A stretch of DNA of 16,691 bases from Planctomycetota bacterium. Its GTDB lineage: Bacteria; Planctomycetota; Brocadiia; SM23-32. Under the pieces are notes generated by a model. The model saw only the letters and a program-made list of their open reading frames with translations, was not told the DNA's origin and made no database searches. Position numbers and translations under genes: made by a program. Where the stretch lies: contig JAGXLK010000004.1 in assembly GCA_018334735.1 (NCBI GenBank), positions 1 to 16,691 on the forward strand, in the 5' to 3' direction. This document shows positions 8,203-16,213 of this stretch, in pieces (the first letter of the stretch is position 1; the number at the start of each line of letters is the position of its first letter).

Positions 8203-9234
8203 TTACTCAACCTTATTGCTCAGTTCAACTGTGACCTGTTGGGGTTCTGTCCGGATAACCTCCACATCGCCTTCGTCAGGCGGCAACACGTGTATTCTTT
8301 CTTTGTACAGAGCACTGCCACCGGGTTCAATCTTCTCTTCAGTCAGGGTACGAAGATCAACGTAAACCATCAGGCCTTCGGGCTCAACCCGGTCGAGTTG
8401 ATGGGATAGTCCGCGTAAAACGACTGTCGCGTGCGATTCTTCTTCCGGTATTTTTACTCCGTACGGAAAGCTCAGCGGCCTCACAATCTGTACCGGAAGG
8501 CCTTCCAGAACCCGCTCCTCGTCTTGTCCCGCCACTTCAACATACGCCGCAACCTGGGGAGGATCAGCTTTCACTGAAGTCGAGACCTCAAGCCCTTCAG
8601 CAAGTTCAACTTTTCTTTGTTTGACAAGAGGCACCACACGCCGCAGGTCACTCCGGGCGTCCCAGACCGATATCGGGTGGGTCATAATCGCACTCATCTC
8701 GTTCAAACTCACACGAGGCCCCTGCACAACAACTTCCTCGGGGATACTGTTTTTACCACGAATTTCATACCCTTCGCGTGGTCGTCCAGAAGTCAAAATT
8801 TCGACGGGGAGAGTTCGCGATTCCACAGGACTAATGTAAACCGTAAGAGCTTCCGGTTTTACATTTTGTATACCCATCTGCACCAGCTCGGTCGCCGGGA
8901 TGTTCAGCCATTTGCCCTGAATCGGTAGTTTTCTCAAACCGCCTTTGATTTCCTCGCCACCAAATCGCCCCGTCATCTGGAGGAAATTCTGATTCGCCTC
9001 CTCCTGACGTCTCTGAATAAGATACTGAGGACCCGAAAACCGAATCTGAACTCTGTTGTGGCTCTGGTAGACGAGCTCATACCCCTCAGGAACATCCACA
9101 ACCACGGGGACACGAAGGTTCGCCTCTTCTTTCAAACGGTTATTGGCATAGAACCATAGTGCGACAGCGATAGCCAGCGCGATGAGTTTTATCACCGCGT
9201 TCCCAAAAATAAGCTGACGCAAATTCTTGAACAT
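8203..9234 (-). CDS. cdaR: YbbR-domain membrane protein, CdaA partner and regulator
   Basis: A 343-residue protein with one N-terminal membrane helix (about residues 14-31, VIKLIALAIAVALWFYAN) and a long extracytoplasmic part of repeated YbbR-type beta domains. One domain begins near LRVPVVVDVPEGYELVYQ, another near LTVYISPVESRTLPVEILTS, which contains the usual NSIPEEVVVQGPRVSLNEM, and later ones follow VEVAGQDEERVLEGLPVQIV. In Firmicutes the equivalent protein binds the diadenylate cyclase CdaA and tunes its activity. It starts 9 bp after cdaA and has no strong Shine-Dalgarno (a GGAG lies 12 bases upstream), so coupling to cdaA translation is likely. No glmM follows, unlike the Firmicutes cdaA-cdaR-glmM cluster. 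Confidence 0.88.
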   Translation of the reverse strand: MFKNLRQLIFGNAVIKLIALAIAVALWFYANNRLKEEANLRVPVVVDVPEGYELVYQSHNRVQIRFSGPQYLIQRRQEEANQNFLQMTGRFGGEEIKGGLRKLPIQGKWLNIPATELVQMGIQNVKPEALTVYISPVESRTLPVEILTSGRPREGYEIRGKNSIPEEVVVQGPRVSLNEMSAIMTHPISVWDARSDLRRVVPLVKQRKVELAEGLEVSTSVKADPPQVAAYVEVAGQDEERVLEGLPVQIVRPLSFPYGVKIPEEESHATVVLRGLSHQLDRVEPEGLMVYVDLRTLTEEKIEPGGSALYKERIHVLPPDEGDVEVIRTEPQQVTVELSNKVE

Positions 9235-9243
9235 ACCGGCACT

Positions 9244-10062
9244 TTACTCCGTAACGAGGGGCTCCGCCGCAATATCTTCCAGCGCGCGCCGCAAAGCGCG
9301 CTCGTCTAAATCCTGCTGGATTGCGCCTTTCACAGCGAGTGAAACCTGACCCGTTTGCTCGCTCACAATAATTGCCACCGCATCCGACTCCTCGCTGATC
9401 CCAATACCAGCCCGATGTCGCGTCCCCAGCTCTGTCGAAAAATGCGGGTTATCCGTCAGAGGAAAAAGGCAACCGGCCGAGGCGATTCTTTGATGACGTA
9501 TGACAATGGCTCCATCGTGCAGGGGCGTTCCTGGCCAAAAAATCGTCTTTATTAGCTCCGCACTCACTTCACTATCGAGACGAACGCCGCGTTCGACATA
9601 ACTTGAAAGGCCTACCTGCCGTTCAATAGCAATCATGCCCCCAATTTTGTTGCGGGCCAGGCTAAAGGTCGCTTCCACAAGTTCGTCAGTAAAATGGCCG
9701 TGCGGACGGAAAAACATGCTGAAAAGTGGATTCTGCCCGAGACGTATCAGCGCACGACGTATTTCCGGCTGGAATAAAATGAACAACGGAACCAGCACAA
9801 CGGGAGCCAGTCGGGTCAGAACCCAGTTAACTGTTTCCAGCGGGAACCAACGGGTTACAAGAATTGTCACCAGCAGCAAAACCCCCAAAAATACAGTAAG
9901 CCCTTTAACAATTCCCACACCACGCGTGCCCTGAAGCAACCGCAAAAAACCGTAGACCAAAAGGAATATAAGGAATACCTCGAAGCCTGCTTTCATCAGA
10001 AACAGACTCCGGATATTAAACCATTGCAGGATCTGATTGAAAAGCTCGCTTATTGCTTCCAT
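9244..10062 (-). CDS. cdaA: Diadenylate cyclase, CdaA type
   Basis: A 272-residue membrane enzyme that joins two ATP into cyclic di-AMP, a second messenger tied to potassium, osmotic and cell-wall balance. Three N-terminal membrane helices lie at about residues 22-43, 50-73 and 80-98. The DAC domain follows with both signature motifs intact: LHDGAIVI (DGA at 183-185) and LGTRHRAGIG (RHR at 215-217). Length and layout match the CdaA/DacA class rather than DisA. The ATG at 10062 sits inside the folP 3' end (13-base overlap), with GGGG about 5 bases before it. cdaR follows after 9 bp, the usual pairing. The small C-terminal part (ERALRRALEDIAAEPLVTE) is probably helical. Confidence 0.96.
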   Translation of the reverse strand: MEAISELFNQILQWFNIRSLFLMKAGFEVFLIFLLVYGFLRLLQGTRGVGIVKGLTVFLGVLLLVTILVTRWFPLETVNWVLTRLAPVVLVPLFILFQPEIRRALIRLGQNPLFSMFFRPHGHFTDELVEATFSLARNKIGGMIAIERQVGLSSYVERGVRLDSEVSAELIKTIFWPGTPLHDGAIVIRHQRIASAGCLFPLTDNPHFSTELGTRHRAGIGISEESDAVAIIVSEQTGQVSLAVKGAIQQDLDERALRRALEDIAAEPLVTE

Positions 10063-10955
10063 TGAATCCCCCGACGGATCGCCTCACTCATCTTCACAAC
10101 GTCTTTTGCGGGCTCCACATCATGAACTCTCACCATGTGGCATCCCGACATTGCTGCGCAGGCCACTGTCGCCAGTGTGCCGTATAACCTCTCATCTTTG
10201 TCCGCATCCAGAACAATTCCAATTGTCGATTTCCGTGAAGTCCCAACCATCACCGCACAACCCAGAGCGTGAAATTCGTGAAGTCGACGCAACAATTCGA
10301 GATTATGCTGAGGGGTCTTCCCAAATCCAAATCCTGGATCCACAAAAATACGGTTCCGGTCAACTCCATCATCGACCGCGTACTCCACCCGTTCTTCAAG
10401 CCAGAGCGCTATATCACCAACTACTTCTTTATAACTGGGATCTTCCTGCATCGTTTTGGGTTTTCCCTGCATGTGCATTAAACAAACGGGCACCCCACGA
10501 TCTGCCGCCAGAGGTGCCATCTCCGGATCGGTCCTCAAAGCGCTGACGTCGTTGATGATCGCAGCTCCCGCATCTAAAGCCGCCTCCGCAACAGGCGCCT
10601 TCTGGGTATCAATGCTCACAACAGCATTTGTTTCTCCCGTAATTTCTTCAATAACAGGTATAACCCGTCTCTTCTCTTCCTCCTCGTCCACTGGTTCGCT
10701 TCCCGGACGGGTGCTTTCTCCCCCGACATCAATGACATCCGCTCCCCGTCGCACCATTTCCAGAGCATGTTCCGAGGCAACATCCGGACGAAAAAATCGT
10801 CCTCCATCACTGAAAGAATCGGGGGTGACATTCAAAACCCCCATTATCAGAGGTGCCGCTTCGGTATCCAGCACCTTTCCTGATGCTAATTCTATCCGGC
10901 GGAGCGGTCTTTCGTGCCATGGCCCCTCCAGGGCCTCTGTTGTCCTGGAAGACAT
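10050..10955 (-). CDS. folP: Dihydropteroate synthase
   Basis: A 301-residue enzyme that couples p-aminobenzoate to dihydropterin pyrophosphate to give dihydropteroate, the sulfonamide-sensitive step of folate synthesis. Motifs in order are LIMGVLNVTPDSFSDGGRFF, GADVIDVGGESTRPGSEPV, VSIDTQKAPVAEAALDAGA with IINDVSAL, VCLMHMQGKPKTMQ, IFVDPGFGFGKTPQHNLELL, VMVGTSRKSTIG and VRVHDVEPAKDVVKM. The frame could open at a TTG (10959-10961), but that codon sits one base after the GGGG of the Shine-Dalgarno. The ATG at 10955 has AGAAGGGG seven bases upstream and is chosen. About 25 residues precede the conserved barrel. It heads the minus-strand series and overlaps cdaA by 13 bp. Confidence 0.96.
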   Translation of the reverse strand: MSSRTTEALEGPWHERPLRRIELASGKVLDTEAAPLIMGVLNVTPDSFSDGGRFFRPDVASEHALEMVRRGADVIDVGGESTRPGSEPVDEEEEKRRVIPVIEEITGETNAVVSIDTQKAPVAEAALDAGAAIINDVSALRTDPEMAPLAADRGVPVCLMHMQGKPKTMQEDPSYKEVVGDIALWLEERVEYAVDDGVDRNRIFVDPGFGFGKTPQHNLELLRRLHEFHALGCAVMVGTSRKSTIGIVLDADKDERLYGTLATVACAAMSGCHMVRVHDVEPAKDVVKMSEAIRRGIQWKQ

Positions 10956-10997
10956 ATCCAATCCCCTTCTGATAGTTCGGCTTACAACATCCCCTGA

Positions 10998-11026
10998 ACT
11001 GTAATTAACTTCGTCCCAAATTGCAA
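10998..11026 (-). promoter_or_regulatory. Candidate sigma70-type promoter for the folP-led series
   Basis: The minus strand carries TTGCAA (11021-11026) as a -35 and TACAGT (10998-11003) as a -10, spaced by 17 bp. Each matches the consensus at 4 of 6 bases. It would start RNA about 35 bases before the folP ATG. Position and spacing are good, but the hexamers are only fair. Confidence 0.35.
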
Positions 11027-11226
11027 GGTCAGGGACATATTAACGTCGGGAATACCGGCATTAAACTCTCCCGCATTCTGCCTTCTGAGAATCAAAAAAA
11101 CCGTCAGAAAAAAGGGGAAATATGACGAAAGAGAAATTACAGGTTTTTTCTTAACCTCAAATGAACCCTGACCTCCTTGTTTCTCCCTGATTTCTCTGGC
11201 ATATTGGTAAGTAAGTGTCCGAGCGC

Positions 11227-11237
11227 TACTTTACAAT
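11227..11237 (+). promoter_or_regulatory. Candidate -10 region of queA, giving a very short leader
   Basis: Upstream of queA, TACAAT (11232-11237) matches the -10 consensus at 5 of 6 bases. An overlapping TACTTT (11227-11232) lies 17 bp after TTGGTA (11204-11209). Either would start RNA only a few bases to about a dozen bases before the ATG at 11250. No Shine-Dalgarno is visible there, so the message might be leaderless or nearly so. Confidence 0.3.
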
Positions 11238-11249
11238 TGCAAAAACAAA

Positions 11250-12332
11250 ATGACAGAACTCTCCCTCTACGATTACGAGCTTCCGGAAAACCTCATTGCT
11301 TCCGAACCCGTCGACCAGAGGGACGCCTCGCGCCTGCTCTGTATTGAAAAACGGACTGGAAATCTTCAACATCGCCGTTTCCACGAGATTACAAATCTTC
11401 TGAATCCCAGCGATGTGCTCGTCATTAACGACGCCCGAGTCATTCCCGCTCGCCTCCGGGCTCATCGCGCTACCGGGGGAAAGGTCGAAGTTCTGCTCGT
11501 CAGACGCGCCGATGGACGCCCCCCCGCAGCAGCGGGAAACCGCCTCCGCTGGATCGTCATGCTTGGTTCAAGCGGTTCCTTGCGCGAAGGAGAAAAGCTG
11601 CATCTTGATTCCTGCCCCGGTTCGATTCGATTGATCAAAAACCAGGGGAAAGGCTACTGGACTCTGCAAATCCATGGAGAAAGTTTGACTCTCGACGATA
11701 TATTTGCGGCGGGCAATATGCCGCTCCCACCTTATATACGCCGCAAACGACGACAGCTGGGGCAACCCGAATCTCAGTCTGAAATTGACCGGGAACGTTA
11801 CCAGACAGTATTCGCCGAGCGTCCCGGAGCGGTTGCAGCACCGACGGCCGGGCTTCATTACACAACAGACCTGCTGAATCAACTCCGCAATAAAGGCGTA
11901 CAGGTTTGCCCGCTCTCGCTGATGGTCGGGCCGGGCACATTTCAGCCCATTCGAACTGAACGGGTGGAGCAGCACACCATCGACCCGGAATTTTACCGTC
12001 TACCGCACGGGTCCGCAGCTATTATCCGCACTGCGCTCGAAGAAAAACGGCGAATCGTCGCAACCGGCACCACCTGTTGCCGTGTCCTGGAATATGTCGT
12101 TCGAGAAAAATCTCTGGCAGGTCATGCTGGCTGGACGGATCTTTACATTCACCCGCCCTTTGAATTCCGCGTGGTGGATGCCCTCATTACAAATTTCCAT
12201 CTGCCCAAAAGTAGCCTTCTGGTCCTTGTCAGTGCATTCGCTGGTCGCGAAAATATCATTAACGCCTACAAAGTGGCCGTGGAAGAAGGCTACCGATTCT
12301 ACAGTTACGGAGACGCCACTTTTATCTCCTGA
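11250..12332 (+). CDS. queA: S-adenosylmethionine:tRNA ribosyltransferase-isomerase
   Basis: A 360-residue enzyme that transfers and isomerises the ribosyl part of S-adenosylmethionine onto preQ1 in tRNA, forming epoxyqueuosine at the wobble position of GUN anticodons. Family blocks are SLYDYELPENLIASEPVDQR at the N terminus, DVLVINDARVIPARLRAHR, GKVEVLLVR, PLPPYIRR, ERYQTVFAERPGAVAAPTAG then LHYT, VGPGTFQPIRTE, TGTTCCRVLEYV and LITNFHLPKSSLLVLVSAFA. Length is typical of QueA. The start at MTELSLYDYELP aligns with the usual QueA start although no Shine-Dalgarno precedes it. It stands alone on the plus strand, diverging from folP and converging with the HEAT-like gene. The nearby folE makes the shared pterin precursor used in queuosine synthesis. 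No tgt or queC/D/E/F is in the window. Confidence 0.97.
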   Translation: MTELSLYDYELPENLIASEPVDQRDASRLLCIEKRTGNLQHRRFHEITNLLNPSDVLVINDARVIPARLRAHRATGGKVEVLLVRRADGRPPAAAGNRLRWIVMLGSSGSLREGEKLHLDSCPGSIRLIKNQGKGYWTLQIHGESLTLDDIFAAGNMPLPPYIRRKRRQLGQPESQSEIDRERYQTVFAERPGAVAAPTAGLHYTTDLLNQLRNKGVQVCPLSLMVGPGTFQPIRTERVEQHTIDPEFYRLPHGSAAIIRTALEEKRRIVATGTTCCRVLEYVVREKSLAGHAGWTDLYIHPPFEFRVVDALITNFHLPKSSLLVLVSAFAGRENIINAYKVAVEEGYRFYSYGDATFIS

Positions 12333-12359
12333 CACCATTATCAAGTGTGGCCACAATTC

Positions 12360-14984
12360 TCAAAGCTCTTCGCGCTTCGGTTTGATCCTGGTAAGCCCAA
12401 ATGCGCGGTTGAGCCGTTCCCTGATTTTGTCCCGGGTCTCCTGGCCCAAATCGGGACAATCTCTCATGCGTTCAAGTGGCTCATAAACCTGATCGATGCC
12501 TTCCCGTATCCCCTGGTAAAGGACATCCAGTATATTCTCGCGGGTTCGCTGCACGACTTCATCTTCCGCGTCGAGCGCTATATTGGCTCCTATCTTCCCC
12601 AGCGCTTTCAGAATGGCTACGCGGCGTTCCTCGTCTTGCTGATCCGCGTTCTCCCACTCGTCTATCATCTGCTCCGCGGTCTCGGTGCAGAGTTCCTGCA
12701 TTTCACCGCTCTCATCGGGCGCGGAACATATTTCTCCGAGACTTCTAACAACCCCCACTTTATTCAGACACTTCAGAAGAGACCTCGCCAGCCGTATTCT
12801 CATTTGCGTATCCGCATGTTCGTAGCACGCGGTACTGGACATTGCCTGCACCAGAGCACCCACACCGGCCGGTCCCCAAACAATACGGACTTTCGAAACG
12901 CCTTCCCAGAGCACCAGCAATCGTTTTGCAATTTTCCGGCGCAACTCCGCATCTGCCCCCTCACTCACGGCGATACGTTCAAGCCCCCGGACAACCGATG
13001 GCAGTACACGGGTGTTGAACTCCACTTCCGAGCCGAATTCGTAAACGGTTCCGTCGGCCGTATCCCTTTCGATCCCCAGAACAGCAGGCGCCCGAGCCGT
13101 CAGGATGCTGTCGAACATATTAAACAGGTCTTTCTGCTGCTCAATTTCGGCATTCGGGGAACCTGCCATGATCCCAAGCGCCTCGAATATATCAAATGAG
13201 TACGCCACTTTTCCGATTCGGTCCTGTAATTTATTCAGTGCCTCAACGAACCACTTCTTCCCCGCATCGCTGTAACCGCACAGACAAGCCAGGGCAATGG
13301 TGAAACCTCCATCTTCTGTATCTTCGTCCTCCAGCAGCTCAATGCAAAATTCGTGGATCTCCTCCAGCGGTTCATCCGGAAGCTCAGGTCCCCAATCGCG
13401 CGCAATGTGTCCTATGCTCCGGAATGCAGGCTCGATACTTTCCTGGGGAAAACGCCTTTTTACGTAGGACACGAGGGGTTTCAGCGCCACCGGCCCGATC
13501 TGTTCAAGCGTGCGCGAAATAATATCGATTGTCGCCTGCATCTTGAATTCATTCATATGGGACAGAAGTTCAGTAGCAACCTGCTCCTGCAAATCGTCAT
13601 CCACACGGGAATCGGTCGGGCAGGTGGCTTCCAGTATCATACGGCGGATCGAACGTTCTCCCACCTGAAGCATGTCAACCAACACGCGAACAGCTTCGTT
13701 CAGTGTTTCACGGCTGACCTCGCCCTCGGAACAAAGCACATCGATAAGCCGCACCAGTTCCGCACGACGACGCCCGCTCTCCTCATAAATTCGAGCCTGC
13801 GCCGCGTCAACCGCTGCTTCCCCCATTCTCAAAAGCCCGTATCGCAGGTATGATCTTTGATCTTCCGGCAAATCGGGATCAAGTATCGCTGAAACTGCTG
13901 CCTTCGCCAGTTCCTCGACCCGTTCCGGGCTCTCCGCCATATCACCGAGGGTCCGGATAATGTAGGAACGCACGCGTGCGTCCGTACTGCGGTCCAGCTC
14001 TTTCCAGAGCACATCCTCAACGAGTTCCTCGTTGTGCTCGTGGCAGACCTCGAAAGCGTTATCGACAGGCACTGATAACTCGGTAAAATTGCGCGTGAGC
14101 TGCCGCAACGCAGTTTGAATGAAATTTTCGGTTTTCTCGCGGCTCAAAGCCAGCACATCAGCAGAACTCTGAATCAAAGACAAAAGCTTACGCAAAATAT
14201 CCGGATCATCCGTGTCATCAAATAGCTGGAGAACAACCGCCAATCCGATACCGATTTCGGCATCTTCGGCATCTTTTATCAACGCCCCCAACCGTTCCAA
14301 CGCATACATTACTTCGTCGTGGTCTGCCTCAAAAACGCGTCGAACACACTCAGCAAGTTCAGTCCGAAAACCGATCTGTTCCAGGGACCTCACAGCCTCA
14401 CGCCTGATCGCCACAGAAGCCGAAGAGTCGATCAAAACATTCACAAACACGTTCGCTTTTTCCGAGCCCGGCAGGGGAACAAAAACCAATTTTCGGAGAG
14501 CTTCTATGCGTTCCTCATCATTTTGGCTTGTGAGCGCACTTAGCTTAATCTGTGCCACTTCTTCCGGGGCGAAAAGTTCTTCAGTTTCCTTTCGGCTGAT
14601 CCCTCCCGCGGGGCTTTTAATCATAGATGTGGGCTCTTCCTTACCGGCCGCCGTCCTTGCTTCAGCCGCGAGAACATCGTCTTCCAGAGCCACCGTGCGC
14701 CATCCGTTTTCCCCTTCAACCAGACGTAAAAGCTCGGCATCTTCATATCCCTTCTCCGCCGCCCGCTCCTGTATCCAGCTTTCAGTTAGATTCTCCGGCT
14801 CTTTCAAAAGAGATTTATGGAGCAACAGGTCTTTGACACTTTCTTCCGAACCAGCACTTTCAAGTATAGTTTCCGAGACGTCAATTTTTTTCGCAAGCAG
14901 AGCCACAATGCGGGCTGCCAGGCGTGTGTTCAGCCCGTATCGGTTCGTCAATGCATCCCGGTCGGTGGTTCGCTCGCCTTTCAT
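12360..14984 (-). CDS. Large HEAT-repeat-like alpha-solenoid protein of unknown function
   Basis: An 874-residue, Glu-rich protein with no signal peptide or membrane helix, so probably cytoplasmic. After about 150 N-terminal residues, most of it looks like paired amphipathic helices of HEAT or armadillo type. Examples are ERIEALRKLVFVPLPG, VAIRREAVRSLEQIGF, ARVRSYIIRTLGDMAESPER, QATIDIISRTLEQIGPVALK, ELRRKIAKRLLVLWEGVSKV and EERRVAILKALGKIGANIAL. Such solenoids usually bind other proteins. No catalytic motif is apparent, and I do not recognise a named family. The ATG lies 10 bp after the purM stop, with only a close, weak AGGG ahead, so it is probably translated from the purM message. Why it is paired with purM is unknown. 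Its 3' end converges on queA with 27 bp between them. Confidence 0.85.
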   Translation of the reverse strand: MKGERTTDRDALTNRYGLNTRLAARIVALLAKKIDVSETILESAGSEESVKDLLLHKSLLKEPENLTESWIQERAAEKGYEDAELLRLVEGENGWRTVALEDDVLAAEARTAAGKEEPTSMIKSPAGGISRKETEELFAPEEVAQIKLSALTSQNDEERIEALRKLVFVPLPGSEKANVFVNVLIDSSASVAIRREAVRSLEQIGFRTELAECVRRVFEADHDEVMYALERLGALIKDAEDAEIGIGLAVVLQLFDDTDDPDILRKLLSLIQSSADVLALSREKTENFIQTALRQLTRNFTELSVPVDNAFEVCHEHNEELVEDVLWKELDRSTDARVRSYIIRTLGDMAESPERVEELAKAAVSAILDPDLPEDQRSYLRYGLLRMGEAAVDAAQARIYEESGRRRAELVRLIDVLCSEGEVSRETLNEAVRVLVDMLQVGERSIRRMILEATCPTDSRVDDDLQEQVATELLSHMNEFKMQATIDIISRTLEQIGPVALKPLVSYVKRRFPQESIEPAFRSIGHIARDWGPELPDEPLEEIHEFCIELLEDEDTEDGGFTIALACLCGYSDAGKKWFVEALNKLQDRIGKVAYSFDIFEALGIMAGSPNAEIEQQKDLFNMFDSILTARAPAVLGIERDTADGTVYEFGSEVEFNTRVLPSVVRGLERIAVSEGADAELRRKIAKRLLVLWEGVSKVRIVWGPAGVGALVQAMSSTACYEHADTQMRIRLARSLLKCLNKVGVVRSLGEICSAPDESGEMQELCTETAEQMIDEWENADQQDEERRVAILKALGKIGANIALDAEDEVVQRTRENILDVLYQGIREGIDQVYEPLERMRDCPDLGQETRDKIRERLNRAFGLTRIKPKREEL

Positions 14985-14994
14985 ATCCCTGCTT

Positions 14995-16062
14995 TCATTC
15001 GATGGTAACGCTGCGTTTGCGGTCTACGACACGCCCTATCAATACCGCTTCGTCGCCTTCGTCCCGAAGCATACGCATGATATTTTGCTCGTAATATGGA
15101 GCGACGATCATCACGAGGCCGATCCCCATATTAAATGTTTTATACATCTCCTCATCGGGAACTTCGCCCAGCTCCTGGATTACGTTGAAAATCTGCGGGC
15201 GCTCCCAGGTATTGCTATCGATCTCGATCGCACAATTCGCCGGTAGAATCCGCTCCAGGTTCGCGGGCAATCCACCGCCCGTAATATGTCCCATCCCGTG
15301 AACGGTTTGTTTCACGCGGTAATAATTCAGGACCCGTCGAACCGATCGAGCATAGATGCGTGTCGGAGTGAGCAACTCGTTCGCCACGGTCGTATCAAGC
15401 CCATAATCGGCGAGTGAACTATCGGGTTTCATACTTTCCTGTTGAAAAAACAATTTCCGGACGAGACTGTAGCCATTGGAGTGAATGCCGTTCGATTTCA
15501 AGCCGATTACGCCATCTCCGGGCTCGATTTGTTTCCCCTGGATCATGCTGTCGCGCTCGATGACCCCCACAACAAATCCAGCCATGTCGTACTCTCCCTC
15601 GTCGTAAAAGCCCGGCATCTCGGCCGTCTCGCCGCCCAAAAGAGCACAATCGCATTGGCGACAACCGTCCGAAATCCCCCTTACCACATGGTAAAGGGTG
15701 TCATCTGCCAGTTTCCCCGTAGCGATGTAATCAAGGAAAAACAGAGGTTCCGCCCCGATCACAACGATATCGTTGACGCACATCGCGACGAGATCAATCC
15801 CGACTGTGTCATGCCGCCCGCTCATAAAGGCGACTTTAAGCTTCGTGCCCACGCCGTCCGTGGAACTAACGAGAACCGGATGCTTATAGTCCCTGCGCCA
15901 GAGTTTCCCTTCGAAATCAACCGAGAACAGTCCGGAAAAACCACCCGGCTGAGGAACCACGCGGCCGTCAAACGTTCTTTGCATGAGTCCCTGGATTGCT
16001 TCGGCAAACTGCTCGCCTTTTTCGATGTCGACTCCGGCATCTTTATAGGTCACGGGAGACAT
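14995..16062 (-). CDS. purM: Phosphoribosylformylglycinamidine cyclo-ligase (AIR synthetase)
   Basis: A 355-residue enzyme that closes formylglycinamidine ribonucleotide to aminoimidazole ribonucleotide using ATP, the fifth step of purine synthesis. Motifs include TYKDAGVDIEKGEQF at the N terminus, VLVSSTDGVGTKLKVAF, HDTVGIDLVAMCVNDIVVIG with AEPLFFLDYIATGKL, CALLGGETAEMPGFYDEGEY, GDGVIGLKSNGIHSNGYSLV and HGMGHITGGGLPANLERILP. Length and domain order are standard for PurM. The ATG at 16062 has AGGAAG six bases upstream, and a good promoter lies about 80 bp further up. It is followed after 10 bp by the HEAT-like gene. No purN or other pur gene is adjacent in the window. Confidence 0.97.
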   Translation of the reverse strand: MSPVTYKDAGVDIEKGEQFAEAIQGLMQRTFDGRVVPQPGGFSGLFSVDFEGKLWRRDYKHPVLVSSTDGVGTKLKVAFMSGRHDTVGIDLVAMCVNDIVVIGAEPLFFLDYIATGKLADDTLYHVVRGISDGCRQCDCALLGGETAEMPGFYDEGEYDMAGFVVGVIERDSMIQGKQIEPGDGVIGLKSNGIHSNGYSLVRKLFFQQESMKPDSSLADYGLDTTVANELLTPTRIYARSVRRVLNYYRVKQTVHGMGHITGGGLPANLERILPANCAIEIDSNTWERPQIFNVIQELGEVPDEEMYKTFNMGIGLVMIVAPYYEQNIMRMLRDEGDEAVLIGRVVDRKRSVTIE

Positions 16063-16138
16063 ATCGATCTTCCTTTAGAAGCGATTTCGGGCCAAAACGG
16101 GCGCACAATTGTCACCATAACCGCCTTATCTCTACGTA

Positions 16139-16166
16139 ATTATATCGGCCCGGCCCAAAGTTTCAA
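16139..16166 (-). promoter_or_regulatory. Sigma70-type promoter upstream of purM
   Basis: On the minus strand TTGAAA (16161-16166, 5 of 6 consensus bases) is followed after 16 bp by a perfect TATAAT (16139-16144). RNA would start near 16132, giving a leader of about 70 bases before the purM ATG. It is the best promoter-like match I found in the window and would serve purM and the HEAT-like gene. Confidence 0.55.
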
Positions 16167-16213
16167 AACAGGCCGCCCGATCAGAAGCCCTATGCGAAAG
16201 TAATCGATAGTCA

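Larger units (their letters stand above)
10956..11249. other. Divergent regulatory region between folP and queA
   Basis: This 294-bp gap separates two outward-facing genes and encodes no convincing protein. Its middle is AT-rich with runs of A at 11094-11100 and 11108-11113, about one helical turn and a bit apart, and a T run at about 11143-11148. Such runs can bend DNA or act as UP elements. I looked for a preQ1-type riboswitch ahead of queA and saw no convincing aptamer. Confidence 0.45.

Noticed and set aside
11000..11249. A preQ1 riboswitch ahead of queA
   Set aside because: I found no convincing aptamer stem or A-rich tail before the start, and the candidate promoter would leave almost no leader.
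12346..12355. Perfect palindrome TGTGGCCACA between convergent queA and the HEAT-like gene as a terminator
   Set aside because: It has no loop and no T run. It may bind a protein or be chance.
12345..13199. Plus-strand open frame of 284 codons opposite the HEAT-like gene
   Set aside because: It is antisense to a well-formed coding frame and its translation is rich in His, Arg and Pro with no recognisable motif.
14212..15246. Plus-strand open frame of 344 codons opposite the HEAT-like gene and purM
   Set aside because: Its translation is Ser- and Arg-rich low-complexity sequence, typical of the complement of Glu-rich coding DNA, and it crosses the end of purM.
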